Origin: Streptomyces malachitofuscus
GTDB lineage: Bacteria > Actinomycetota > Actinomycetes > Streptomycetales > Streptomycetaceae
Assembly: GCF_014650055.1 (NCBI RefSeq)
Contig: NZ_BMUF01000003.1
Location: 248,001-312,000, forward strand
Length of the DNA: 64,000 nucleotides
Direction of reading: 5' to 3'
Below are positions 18,210 to 26,177 of the stretch, in pieces (within the stretch, counting starts at the first letter, position 1; each line of letters begins with the position of its first letter). Made by a program: the position numbers and the translations under genes. A model generated the notes under the pieces. It made no database searches and was not told where the DNA came from. It worked only from the letters and a program-made list of their open reading frames with translations.

Positions 18210-18590
18210 ATGGACGACGCGTTGCCGGCCCGGCTCGGGGCGGGGAAGTACCTGCTGCTCACCAGCTACCGGAAGAACGGCAGGCCCGTGGCCACGCCGG
18301 TGTGGGTGGTACGTGACGGTGACGCGCTCGGCGTCTGGACCGTCGCCGACTCGTGGAAGGTGAAGCGGATCCGCGCCCGTGGCGACGTCCTCGTCGGTCC
18401 GTGCGACGTACGCGGCAATCCGACCGGGGACCAGGTCCCCGCGACCGCGGAGATCTGCGACCCCGCCACCACCGCCCGCTATCGGGTGCTGCTCGCCCGC
18501 AAGTACGGCCTTCTGGGCCGGCTGACCCTTCTGGGCAGCCGCCTGCGCCGGGGCACGGAGGGTACGGTCGGTATCCGCATCACCCTGTGA
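18210..18590 (+). CDS. PPOX-class F420-dependent oxidoreductase-fold protein
   Basis: 126 residues. The split-barrel flavin/F420-binding pattern is clear: GKYLLLTSYRKNGRPVATPVWVV, then LGVWTVADSWKVKRIR and VLVGPCDVRGNP. Family members reduce small substrates with F420H2 or bind heme or FMN; the substrate is unknown. It probably has its own leaderless promoter inside the end of the preceding gene. It ends 16 bp from the convergent OB-fold gene. Confidence 0.85.
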   Translation: MDDALPARLGAGKYLLLTSYRKNGRPVATPVWVVRDGDALGVWTVADSWKVKRIRARGDVLVGPCDVRGNPTGDQVPATAEICDPATTARYRVLLARKYGLLGRLTLLGSRLRRGTEGTVGIRITL

Positions 18591-18606
18591 CACGGCTGCC
18601 GGTGTG

Positions 18607-19023
18607 TCAGGTCCAGGCGCGGAAAGGCTCGTCGACCAGCTGGAAGACCGGTTCGCCCCGCACCGGGTCCTGGGCCGTCGACAGCCGGACCCGGTCACCG
18701 CTGTGGATGCCGATGGGCGGGCCCATGACCCTGCCGCGCACCACGAACCCCTCGGCCATCTCGATCAGGGACACATTGCGTGCCGCGGGGGTGTTGCGGT
18801 GCAGCACCGTGGAATGGCGGACCGTCCCGACGCCCTCGCTGCGCTCCGTGCGCAGTTCGCTGCCCTGGCAGACCGGGCACAGCAGCCGGTGGTACATGGC
18901 GGTGCCGCACCAGGTGCAGCGCTGGTAGAGCATGGCCTCCGCGTGGTCGGCGCCCCGGGGCTCGAGGACGCCCGTCGCGGAGCCGGCTGCCTGCTGAGCG
19001 ACGCTTCCTGAGTGGTGGTACAC
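18607..19023 (-). CDS. OB-fold / zinc-ribbon protein (DUF35 type)
   Basis: 138 residues from a GTG at 19023, chosen because GGGAG lies 9 bases upstream. A rubredoxin-like zinc ribbon (CTWCG and CPVC, residues ~46-66) precedes an OB-fold half with EGVGTVRHSTVLHR and GFVVRGRVMGPPIGIHSGDRV. DUF35 proteins usually act with thiolases or lipid-transfer-like partners and may handle acyl-CoA; no such partner is adjacent here. A perfect 15-bp palindrome lies 100 bp upstream, matching one near the neighbouring TetR gene, so that TetR probably controls it. Confidence 0.85.
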   Translation of the reverse strand: MYHHSGSVAQQAAGSATGVLEPRGADHAEAMLYQRCTWCGTAMYHRLLCPVCQGSELRTERSEGVGTVRHSTVLHRNTPAARNVSLIEMAEGFVVRGRVMGPPIGIHSGDRVRLSTAQDPVRGEPVFQLVDEPFRAWT

Positions 19024-19122
19024 GCTGGTCAACTCCCTGCATCCGGCCGTGATCCCGCGTGCGCGGTCGTCCGGGCACGCGTGTGCCCGGCTGTCGGCGC
19101 CACCGTGCACAGCCACAGCGTA

Positions 19123-19137
19123 TGGCACTCAGTGCCA
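19123..19137. promoter_or_regulatory. Perfect palindrome, probable TetR operator upstream of the OB-fold gene
   Basis: TGGCACTCAGTGCCA has 7-bp arms around a single C. Nearly the same sequence recurs at 19927-19941 beside the TetR promoter, which argues for one regulator binding both. Confidence 0.6.
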
Positions 19138-19176
19138 CTCGTAAAGGCACTCCGTACCCTCAATCGCGGCGGACGG

Positions 19177-19896
19177 TCAGCCGCGCCCGAGCGCCGACTC
19201 GGCCTCCTGCACCACCCGCCAGAGCGGCGCCCCGCGCCGCGCGACGATCACCACCACGTCCTCGGGCCCTCCGGTCACCGCCGGGACCGCCTCGTCGGCG
19301 AACGCGGCCCGCACATGTTCCAACGCGTGGTCCACCGCGGCCTCGGCGTCCCCCTTGCCGTCCGAACGCAACCAGGAGCGCAGCGCGTTGTTGTGGGCGG
19401 CGACCACGGCCGCGGCGATCACATCGGCCCGGAGGATCCCGTCGCGCAGACCCGCGTAACGGGACCGCAGATACCCGGCCAGGGCCCGCTCGTAGCGCCA
19501 GACCACGGACAACTCGTACGCCCGCAGTCCCGGCACCTGCCGGGTGAGGCGGTAGCGCTGCACGGAGAACGCCGGGTTCTCGGCGTACATCAGCAGGACC
19601 AGCCGGGCGGCGTCACAGACCTTGCGCACCGGCTCGTCGTCGGCGCCCGTGGCCAGGAACTCCGTCATGTCGGCCAGACACCGCTCGTGGTCGGGGAAGA
19701 CCACGTCCTCCTTGGAGGGGAAGTAGCGGAAGAAGGACCGCCGCCCCACTCCGGCGAGCGCGACGATGTCGTCGACCGTGGTCTCCTCGTAGCCCCGTTC
19801 CAGGAACAGCCGGAAGGCCGCCGCCACCAGGGCGTCCCGCATCGTCGGCTTCTCGGCCTTCTCACCGCGGCCGGGAGCCGCACTGCTGGAGCTCAT
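19177..19896 (-). CDS. TetR-family transcriptional regulator, probably autoregulated
   Basis: 239 residues. The helix-turn-helix is explicit: TMRDALVAAAFRLFLERGYEETTVDDIVALAGVGRRSFFRYFPSKEDV in the usual residue ~15-65 position (quoted motifs: DDIVALAGVGRRSFFRYF). The C-terminal half is a helical TetR ligand domain (TetR_C_17-like, from memory). Start at ATG 19896, because the TANNNT hexamer TACGTT is 6 bases upstream on the minus strand. A near-palindrome TGGCACTCAGTGCAC sits at the -35 region, so it likely represses itself and the downstream OB-fold gene, perhaps in response to an acyl-CoA. Confidence 0.88.
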   Translation of the reverse strand: MSSSSAAPGRGEKAEKPTMRDALVAAAFRLFLERGYEETTVDDIVALAGVGRRSFFRYFPSKEDVVFPDHERCLADMTEFLATGADDEPVRKVCDAARLVLLMYAENPAFSVQRYRLTRQVPGLRAYELSVVWRYERALAGYLRSRYAGLRDGILRADVIAAAVVAAHNNALRSWLRSDGKGDAEAAVDHALEHVRAAFADEAVPAVTGGPEDVVVIVARRGAPLWRVVQEAESALGRG

Positions 19897-19902
19897 GCAC
19901 GG

Positions 19903-19908
19903 AACGTA
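19903..19908 (-). promoter_or_regulatory. -10 element of a probable leaderless TetR promoter
   Basis: On the minus strand TACGTT lies 6 bases before the ATG at 19896. The operator-like repeat at 19927-19941 would cover the -35 region. Confidence 0.45.
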
Positions 19909-19926
19909 GCACCGGGAGACGGGCGA

Positions 19927-19941
19927 TGGCACTCAGTGCAC
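19927..19941. promoter_or_regulatory. Second copy of the TGGCACTCAGTGC palindrome
   Basis: TGGCACTCAGTGCAC differs from the perfect copy at 19123 only in the last two bases. It lies 31 bp upstream of the TetR start and 85 bp upstream of the divergent ATP-grasp gene. Confidence 0.55.
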
Positions 19942-20025
19942 GCCAGGCACGGAACTCAGTACCTCCGGTCCCTCCCTCGCAGGTCGTCCCTATGATCGAG
20001 CCACCGTCGTCCCCCAGGAGCCCGC

Positions 20026-20871
20026 ATGCCGCCCGCCCGTCCCCGCGTCCTCTATGTCACCGACCTGGCCTACCCGGCCCGCGGGCGCCGCTACTGCGAC
20101 GAGGACATCTTCCTGACGTCCCGGCTGCGCGAGCACTTCGATCTCGCACTGTGCCACCCGCGGGACGCCGTGGCCCTGATGGACGGCTTCGAGGCCGTCG
20201 TGGTCCGCAACAGCGGCCCGGTGCTGGAGTACCGGGACGCCTACGACGCCTTCCGTGAGCACGCCACCGCGACCGGCACACCGGTCTACAACCCGCTCAC
20301 CGGGCGGGGCGACATGGCCGGCAAGCAGTACCTGCTCGACCTGACCGCCGCCGGCCTGCCCGTGATCCCCACCGTCGACCGGCCCGGGGACCTGCACCGG
20401 CTGCCGCAGGCGGAACGGTACGTCGTCAAGCCCAGGCTCGGCGCCGACTCCATCGGACTGCGCATCGTGTCCGCCGGCGAACTGCCCGCCCTCGTCGTCG
20501 GCGACGTGCTGGTGCAGCCGCACATCGACTTCGCCTACGAGGTGTCCTTCTACTACGTCGACCACTCCTTCCAGTACGCCCTGTACGCCCCCGACCCCGA
20601 CCGGCGCTGGCAGCTGGAGCGCTACGAACCCACCCCGGACGACCTGGACTTCGCCCGCCGTTTCATCGAGTGGAACACCCTCGGCCACGGCATCCAGCGC
20701 GTCGACGCCTGCCGCGCGCCGGACGGCGCCCTGCTGCTGGTCGAACTGGAGGACCTCAACCCCTACCTCTCCCTCGACGCCCTGGACGAGGCCGGCCGGG
20801 AGGCGTTCGTGTCGGCGATGGTGACGTCCCTGCGCCGCTTCCTCCGCGACACCGCCGGGACGGGCGGCTGA
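20026..20871 (+). CDS. ATP-grasp-fold protein, substrate unknown
   Basis: 281 residues resembling the glutathione-synthetase-like ATP-grasp fold. There is an N-terminal strand RVLYVTDLAYPARG, a nucleotide-binding lysine in RYVVKPRLGADSIGLR, VLVQPHIDFAYEVSFYYV, and an acidic metal-binding end LLVELEDLNPYLSLDAL. Such enzymes join a carboxylate to an amine or thiol through an acyl phosphate. No peptide precursor or peptide-synthetase partner is next to it. ATG 20026 has CAGGAG with 6-base spacing. It is divergent from the TetR gene and may share its operator. Confidence 0.7.
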   Translation: MPPARPRVLYVTDLAYPARGRRYCDEDIFLTSRLREHFDLALCHPRDAVALMDGFEAVVVRNSGPVLEYRDAYDAFREHATATGTPVYNPLTGRGDMAGKQYLLDLTAAGLPVIPTVDRPGDLHRLPQAERYVVKPRLGADSIGLRIVSAGELPALVVGDVLVQPHIDFAYEVSFYYVDHSFQYALYAPDPDRRWQLERYEPTPDDLDFARRFIEWNTLGHGIQRVDACRAPDGALLLVELEDLNPYLSLDALDEAGREAFVSAMVTSLRRFLRDTAGTGG

Positions 20872-20945
20872 ACCGGGGGGACCCGCGTCCCGTATCTCTC
20901 CCCACAGGCGGCTCAACTCCCCGCTCGGTACGGAAGGAGAGCGAC

Positions 20946-21566
20946 GTGACGACACCGTCCGAGCCCGGGCGCCCGCACGGCGTACCGCCCCTCGAACCCG
21001 TCCGCGTCCTGCGCCCGCGCCGCACCGACGCGCTCGCGGAACTGTTCCGGGAGTTCGAGCGGGAACAGCGGGGCGGCGACGAGCCGGTGCCGCCGCCCCG
21101 GCCCCCTGCGGGCTCCGAGGACCGGACACAGGAACTGCCGCCCGTTCCCGCCGGTCGGCCGCCGGCGGTCCGGCAGCGCTCCTGGAGACGCGGCACCGCG
21201 CTGGCCCTCGCCGTGGCCGCCGCCGCCCTGACCGGATTCGGCGGCGCCCTGCTGCTCACGGACCGGAACACCGAGGACCGCGCGGCACCGGCCCCCGTGC
21301 CGTCCACCGGCCCGCCCCCGGCGCCGTCCGCTCCCGCCGACCCCGGCTTCCTCCGTGAGGGGGACTCGGGCCCCGAGGTGACCGAACTGCAGAAGCGGCT
21401 GCTGCGCATCCCGGACGTCTACCGGGCGGGAGCCACCGACGGCCGCTACGACGCCACTCTCTCGGCCGCCGTCGCCCGCTTCCAGCTCTGGTACGGCATC
21501 CAGGGCGACGAGACCGGCGTCTACGGCGACGACACCCGGCTGGCGCTGGAGTCCCGTACGGGTTGA
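20946..21566 (+). CDS. Membrane-anchored peptidoglycan-binding protein
   Basis: 206 residues. A disordered Pro/Arg/Glu-rich cytoplasmic part (1-~78) is followed by one transmembrane helix (ALALAVAAAALTGFGGALLL), a Pro/Ala linker, and a C-terminal PG_binding_1 domain (LREGDSGPEVTELQKRLL, DGRYDATLSAAVARFQ, GDDTRLALE). It probably tethers to the cell wall. GTG 20946 is supported by GGAAGGAG with 5-base spacing. The cytoplasmic segment has the pattern TDALAELFREFEREQR, shared with many Streptomyces peptidoglycan-binding proteins. Confidence 0.85.
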   Translation: MTTPSEPGRPHGVPPLEPVRVLRPRRTDALAELFREFEREQRGGDEPVPPPRPPAGSEDRTQELPPVPAGRPPAVRQRSWRRGTALALAVAAAALTGFGGALLLTDRNTEDRAAPAPVPSTGPPPAPSAPADPGFLREGDSGPEVTELQKRLLRIPDVYRAGATDGRYDATLSAAVARFQLWYGIQGDETGVYGDDTRLALESRTG

Positions 21567-21579
21567 TCCCGGACGGTGG

Positions 21580-23985
21580 CTACCGCTCCTTCGGCACACG
21601 GATGTCCAGCACGCACACGTCGTCGCGTCGTCCGTCCTCGAGCATCGCGTCCAGCAGCGTGCCCAGGGAGCCGAGTTCGTCGCCCGGGTGGGCGGTGACG
21701 GCTTCCGCGAGCCGCGCGAGTCCCACGTCGATGTTCTCCGGGGGACGCTCCACCAGACCGTCCGTGTAGAGCAGTACCCGGTCGCCCGGCTCGAGCCGGC
21801 ACTCGGCCTCCTCGAAATGCGGCGTGGTGGTCGCGCCGAGCAGCATGCCTGGGGGCCGGCGCAGATAGCTGACCTCGCCGCCGCGCACCAGCAGTGGCGG
21901 GGTGTGCCCTGCCTGGGTCCACAACAGCCGCCGCTCCGCGGGCCGGTAGCGGGCCAGGACCATGGTCGCGGTGCCGTGCGAGTCGCGGGAGTGCAGCAGC
22001 AGGGTGTTGAGCCGGGCGAGCGCGCCGGTCAGCGAGGAGCCGGTGATGACCATGCCCTTGGCGGTGAACCGCAGCTGGGCCATGGTGGCGACGGCGTCAA
22101 CCCCGTGCCCGGCGACATCGCCGACGACGAACAGGGCGTCGCCGTCGGGCAGTTCGATGGCGCTGAACCAGTCACCGCCGACGTGTATGCCCGCCTGCGC
22201 GGGCAGGTAGGCGACCTCCACGCGCAGCCCGGCCAGGTGCACCTCCTGCTCGGGCAGCGGCAGCAGGGCGTTCTGCAGCCGGGCGACCAGGACGCGCTCG
22301 GACTGCAGGACGTCGTGCTGGGTGAGCATCGCCCGCTCGCTCTCCATCAGGGCGAGCTCGGCCCGCCGCCGAGCGGTCAGGTCCTGCACGATGCCGTGCG
22401 CCTCGACCGGTGTGCCGTGCCCGTCGGCCACCACTTCGACGACGAGCCGCAGATGCCGGACGCCGCGCGGGCCCCGGACGCGGAACGGCACGTCGAACGG
22501 CTGCCCCCTCTGGGCCAGGGACCCGACGGCACGGCGCAGCACGGACCGGTCGTCGGACAGCGCGAGTGCGGGCAGACCGGTCAGCGGGACGGGGCCGTCG
22601 GCGGGGTCCCGGCCCAGGATCTCGAAGACCTGCGACGACCAGGACGCCTCGCCCGTGGCCAGGTTCCAGTTCGCCCAGCCGAGATCGCCCAGCCGCTGCA
22701 GTTCCGCGAGCCGCTGCTCCTGCCGGTCGGAAGAGGCGTGCCGGACCCAGGTCACGACGAGGGCGTCCTCCAGCCGTGTCACCCGTACGGAGTAGGTGGT
22801 GAGTTCGACGGCGCCGTCCACCCTCTCCTGGTGGGCGAACGGCTCGCTCTCGTACGTCTCCCCGCCCGCCAGGGTGTCCAGGCAGCCCTGCCACACCGGC
22901 GCGTCCGCCAGGCCGGGCCAGACCTCCAGCAGCCGCCGCCCGGTCGGATCGTCGCCGGTGCCGTCCAGCAGGTCGGCGACCTGGGGCGTGGCGGCGTCGA
23001 CGCGGAAGTCCTCGGCGTCGCCGGAGGGGTCGCGCAGCGGGGTCAGCAGCATCGCCGGCACCGGCAGCGCGGCGAACAGCGCCTGGACGGCGTCCGAGGA
23101 GGCGTCGGGCACCGGCTCCGCGGCGGCGGTGAGGGTACGCAGCCGGCCGGCGCACAGCCGGACGGCTCCCCGCAGATGGGCGCGGTCGCGTGGGGTGAAG
23201 CAGCCGGGGCGGCCGCGCAGCACACCGATGCAGACGTCGGAGCCGTCCCCGGCGGACAGCGGCAGCCACGCCCGGGACCGCCACCGCTCGGGCGGTTCGC
23301 CGATCAGCAGGTACCGCGCGCTGTCCTCGGCGAAGTCCTCCAGCCAGCGGGGTTCCCCGGCCTCCAGCGCGTCCAGCACCGCAACCCCGCTGAAGGGCGG
23401 CACCTGACGCCACTGCGCGGCGAGTTGCTCATGGACACCCGCGTGTCCGAGCAGTTCGGCACCGCCTCCGGGCCGGCGGGCGTAGATCATGACGGAGTCG
23501 GCGCCGAGGTCCGGCCCGAGGTGGTCGAGCAGGCAGCGGGCCAGGTCCCGGTGGGTGTCCACGTGTACGAGGGCCCGGCCGAGACGGCCCAGCGCGTCGG
23601 CGACATCGTCGGGCGCGGAGGCGGCCGCCGGCGGATCGACGGCGGGCAGGCTGTCCGCCGTGCCGTCCGGCCGGTTCCCGGGCCGCCGCGGGGACGTGCC
23701 GTTGCCGGACCGGGTGGGGGCCAGTTCGCCGAGGGTGATCCAGCACTCCTCGAGCAGGGTGCGACGGGCCGCCTTGGCGCGCTGCAGAAGGGTCTCGCCC
23801 GCGGTGTCGGCGGAGCAGCCGGTCAGTGCGATCACGACGCCCTTGGCGCGCTCCACGACCGCCGAGGTCGCGGCCTGCTCGCGCAGCCGGTCCAGCTCGG
23901 CGCGCTGCTGGGCGACGACCCTGGCCAGTTCCACCAGGTCCGGTACGGTTCCGGACTCCGCCGGGACTATGGGCTCGCGCTTCAC
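21580..23985 (-). CDS. ANTAR-GAF-PAS-SpoIIE (PP2C) phosphatase
   Basis: About 801 residues. An N-terminal ANTAR-like segment (VERAKGVVIALTGCSADTAGETLLQRA) suggests RNA binding. It is followed by GAF-like and PAS-like sensor regions (WANWNLATGEASWSSQVFEILGRDP) and a C-terminal SpoIIE phosphatase with VGGDWFSAIELPDGDALFVVGDVAGHG and LLYTDGLVE. The phosphatase part is expected to dephosphorylate an anti-anti-sigma factor. The start is uncertain: GTG 23985 is given, but GTG codons at 24006 and 24003 are also possible and none has a good ribosome site. It follows a small unknown gene by about 100 bp. Confidence 0.85.
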   Translation of the reverse strand: MKREPIVPAESGTVPDLVELARVVAQQRAELDRLREQAATSAVVERAKGVVIALTGCSADTAGETLLQRAKAARRTLLEECWITLGELAPTRSGNGTSPRRPGNRPDGTADSLPAVDPPAAASAPDDVADALGRLGRALVHVDTHRDLARCLLDHLGPDLGADSVMIYARRPGGGAELLGHAGVHEQLAAQWRQVPPFSGVAVLDALEAGEPRWLEDFAEDSARYLLIGEPPERWRSRAWLPLSAGDGSDVCIGVLRGRPGCFTPRDRAHLRGAVRLCAGRLRTLTAAAEPVPDASSDAVQALFAALPVPAMLLTPLRDPSGDAEDFRVDAATPQVADLLDGTGDDPTGRRLLEVWPGLADAPVWQGCLDTLAGGETYESEPFAHQERVDGAVELTTYSVRVTRLEDALVVTWVRHASSDRQEQRLAELQRLGDLGWANWNLATGEASWSSQVFEILGRDPADGPVPLTGLPALALSDDRSVLRRAVGSLAQRGQPFDVPFRVRGPRGVRHLRLVVEVVADGHGTPVEAHGIVQDLTARRRAELALMESERAMLTQHDVLQSERVLVARLQNALLPLPEQEVHLAGLRVEVAYLPAQAGIHVGGDWFSAIELPDGDALFVVGDVAGHGVDAVATMAQLRFTAKGMVITGSSLTGALARLNTLLLHSRDSHGTATMVLARYRPAERRLLWTQAGHTPPLLVRGGEVSYLRRPPGMLLGATTTPHFEEAECRLEPGDRVLLYTDGLVERPPENIDVGLARLAEAVTAHPGDELGSLGTLLDAMLEDGRRDDVCVLDIRVPKER

Positions 23986-24088
23986 GCGACGAGCATCGCA
24001 CACCACTCCCGGTTCGTTGACCGGCTCGTTCCCCCGGATTCCCGTCGCGGCCGGCTCCGTCGGGCCTCCCGGCGGGGCCGGGGCCCGG

Positions 24089-24457
24089 TCAGCGGCCGTT
24101 CTCGGCCAGGGCCCGGGTGACCGCCCGTACGCTGCGGGCGAGGTGCTGGAGCTGCATGACCTCGGCCGCGTAGAGCTTGATGGAGTGCTCGATGACCCCC
24201 TCGTGCAAACCCAGCCGGGGCAGATCGGCCCGGGCGGTCTGCAGGGCGGTGCGGGCCACCCGGATCTCGTGCTCGATCTGTATCTGGGCGTGCCGGGCCA
24301 GCAGGACGGGGTGCCGGATGAACGCCGGGTAGCTCGCGTAGCGCGCAGGCACCAGCTCGCGCAGCCACTTGGCCGCCGAGCGTTCCCAGTCGTAGCTGCC
24401 GGGGGTCTTGACCTGGCCGGGCCAGTCGGGACCGGGGCGCGTGGACATCAGGGGCAT
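24089..24457 (-). CDS. Conserved hypothetical protein
   Basis: 122 residues, mainly helical: YDWERSAAKWLRELVPARYASYPAFIRHPVLLARHA, then long helices QIQIEHEIRVARTALQTA and SIKLYAAEVMQLQHLARSVRAVTRAL (quoted motifs: WLRELVPARYASYPAF, HARIQ-type helix). I recognise no family with a known activity. ATG 24457 is chosen because GGAAG is 8 bases upstream; ATGs at 24463 and 24448 are in frame. It is on the same strand as the SpoIIE gene downstream and could share its transcript, with a possible AT-rich promoter 280-350 bp upstream. Confidence 0.7.
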   Translation of the reverse strand: MPLMSTRPGPDWPGQVKTPGSYDWERSAAKWLRELVPARYASYPAFIRHPVLLARHAQIQIEHEIRVARTALQTARADLPRLGLHEGVIEHSIKLYAAEVMQLQHLARSVRAVTRALAENGR

Positions 24458-24722
24458 GATCATCGCTTCCGGGTGTGCGGCGTCGTCGGCGTGGACGACG
24501 GGGTGGGGCGGCCCCGGCCTAGGGGATGACCGGGGCCGCCACGGGTGGCCGGGCAGGGGACGCCCGGCCGAACACCCTGACCGCCGGAGCGGGTAGGAGC
24601 CGGCGGCTTCGGGTGTTCGCGCAGGAGCCCGGTCGGGTCCGGTGTCATCCGCGGCGAGTGGTGCTGGCAGCGCATGGGCGGACCGTCGGCTTTCCGGGCG
24701 GAGCGGGTGAGGATGAGAAGCT

Positions 24723-24755
24723 GGATCGCGGCCCGCAGCGACCGGGCCGCGATCC
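24723..24755 (-). terminator. Perfect 13-bp stem-loop, probable terminator of the RpiR gene
   Basis: GGATCGCGGCCCG pairs exactly with CGGGCCGCGATCC around the loop CAGCGAC. It lies 108 bp beyond the stop of the RpiR gene in its direction of transcription. Confidence 0.6.
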
Positions 24756-24792
24756 GTGAGCAGTATTTATATATGCCATCTGGTTTGCAAGG

Positions 24793-24812
24793 CGTATGAA
24801 AACATTCATGCG
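24793..24812. promoter_or_regulatory. AT-rich inverted repeat
   Basis: CGTATGAA and TTCATGCG surround AACA, matching at 7 of 8 positions. RpiR-type regulators often bind TGAA/TTCA dyads, so it may be a site for the adjacent regulator; this is inference. Confidence 0.35.
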
Positions 24813-24863
24813 TGCTTTGATGCGGAAGTGCGGCGGGCGGCGGGCGGCAGGGTGGCGGGAGGA

Positions 24864-25781
24864 TCAGTCCCTGAGGAAGAACTGGTGCTCGTCGGCCACG
24901 TGCTCGTACTCGTCGAGCCGGGCCTGCGTCCGCTCCGGATCCGCGTCCGTCATGGCCTGGAGCAGCGCCGCGCACATCACGCCCGGAGCGGCGTAGGAGT
25001 CGAAGACCAGCCGGGACCCGGTGCCGGTGGCGAAGGTGACGTCGGCCTCGTCCACCAGCGGACCGAGCGCCAGATCGGTGATCAGCGCGACCTTCAGCCC
25101 GGCACTGCGTGCCACCCGCACCGCCGTCAGGGTTTCCTGGGCGTGCCGCGGCATGGAGAAGGCCAGCACCCAGGTGCCGCCCGCCTCCCGCGACTGCAGC
25201 AGGGCGTCGTAGGCGACACTGCCGCCCCGCGTCACGAGCCGTACGTCCGGGTGGATCCGCCGGGCGGCGTAGGCGAAGTACTCGGCCAGGGAGACGGAGA
25301 TGCGCAGACCGAGGACGGTGAGCGGGGTGGACGCGGACAGCCGGCGTCCCGCCTCGATGACCCGGTCGGCGTCGGCGAAATCCCGCCGCAGGTTCTCCAG
25401 GTTCTCGATCTCGGCGTCGACCGCCGCCTGGAGTTCGTTTCCCCGGATCTCCTCGGCGGGAGCGCCGGTGCGGGTGCCGAGGGTGATCGACTGGAGCTTC
25501 TCGCGCAGCGCGGGGTAGCCGCTGAAGCCGACCGCGGAGGCGAACCGGGTCACCGAGGGCTGACTCACCCCGACCCGGTCGGCGAGGTCCGTGATCGACA
25601 GGAACGCCGCCTCGGCGATGTGCTCGATCAGGTACTGGGCGATGCGTCGCTGGCCGGGGGAGAGCCGGGGGCGGTCGAACAGCGTGCGGAGCTGGGCCGT
25701 CGGGGACACCTCCGTGTCCTGGCCCGCCTTCCCCGAGGTGATCGCGGATGCCTGTGCACGTGCCTGCTGCGGCGATGGCAC
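24864..25781 (-). CDS. MurR/RpiR-family regulator with SIS domain
   Basis: 305 residues from GTG 25781, chosen because GAAGGAGG is 8 bases upstream; an in-frame GTG at 25805 lies before that site. The N-terminal helix-turn-helix reads RIAQYLIEHIAEAAFLSITDLADRVGVSQPSVTRF in pieces ITDLADRVGVSQPSVTRF. The C-terminal SIS (phosphosugar-binding) domain has LGLRISVSLAEYFAYAARR and ALITDLALGPLVDEADV. RpiR proteins sense phosphosugars and control sugar or cell-wall amino-sugar genes; no such target is adjacent, so the target may be distant. A hairpin terminator follows. Confidence 0.88.
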   Translation of the reverse strand: MPSPQQARAQASAITSGKAGQDTEVSPTAQLRTLFDRPRLSPGQRRIAQYLIEHIAEAAFLSITDLADRVGVSQPSVTRFASAVGFSGYPALREKLQSITLGTRTGAPAEEIRGNELQAAVDAEIENLENLRRDFADADRVIEAGRRLSASTPLTVLGLRISVSLAEYFAYAARRIHPDVRLVTRGGSVAYDALLQSREAGGTWVLAFSMPRHAQETLTAVRVARSAGLKVALITDLALGPLVDEADVTFATGTGSRLVFDSYAAPGVMCAALLQAMTDADPERTQARLDEYEHVADEHQFFLRD

Positions 25782-25954
25782 CGGTGTGCCTCCTTCGTCT
25801 CCCACGATGGTTCAACATAGCCGACGCACCGTGGTGACCAGGCTTCTCGCCGGAGCGCACCGGCCCGCTTTCCCGGGGATACCCACGGCCCTTCGGGGAA
25901 CCCGCGGCACAGCGCAACAGAGGAAACCCCAGGGAACACGAGGAGCCACCGGAC

Positions 25955-26116
25955 ATGACCGTCCCCGAGGAGAACCGGCCGAAGACCCGGGACACCGACG
26001 ACACGATCGAGCAGCGGGAGGACAACGAGACGCGTGCGCAGGGCGGCACCGGCCGCACGATGCGCGAAGCGCTGGAGGAGGCCGAGATCAGCCCCGACGA
26101 CTACGACGAGCGCTGA
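25955..26116 (+). CDS. Small acidic protein, function unknown
   Basis: 53 residues beginning MTVPEENRPKTRDTDDTIEQ and ending SPDDYDER. It is highly charged and acidic, with a single predicted helix (MREALEEAEIS). ATG 25955 is preceded by GAGGAG at a rather long 11 bases. It shows the charged composition of other small Streptomyces proteins, and I know no function. It lies 61 bp before the DUF3662 gene on the same strand and may be co-transcribed; it is divergent from the RpiR gene. Confidence 0.6.
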   Translation: MTVPEENRPKTRDTDDTIEQREDNETRAQGGTGRTMREALEEAEISPDDYDER

Positions 26117-26177
26117 GGACTCGGAGACACCCCTTCCCATCCCGACCCGACGCGACGACGTTTCGGCAGGTGAAACC

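Larger units (their letters stand above)
24458..24863. other. 406-bp non-coding gap with a strong hairpin and an AT-rich island
   Basis: No gene is supported here. It holds a perfect 13-bp hairpin (24723-24755) and, between 24756 and 24815, a stretch far richer in A/T than the rest of the window, including TATTTATATATG and an inverted repeat at 24793-24812. On the minus strand the AT-rich part contains TTGCAA followed about 13 bases later by TATAAA, which may be a promoter for the small gene at 24089-24457. Confidence 0.5.

Noticed and set aside
21688..24120. An 810-residue plus-strand frame opposite the ANTAR/SpoIIE gene
   Set aside because: It mirrors the real gene and is rich in Gly, Gln and Arg without hydrophobic pattern or motifs.
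24723..24755. The perfect hairpin considered as part of a tRNA or attachment site
   Set aside because: No anticodon arm, T-arm or CCA-like end is present, and no integrase is nearby. A terminator explains it.
24460..26058. A 532-residue minus-strand frame over the RpiR gene
   Set aside because: It lies in another frame of the RpiR gene and has the Arg/Pro-rich look of out-of-frame translation.
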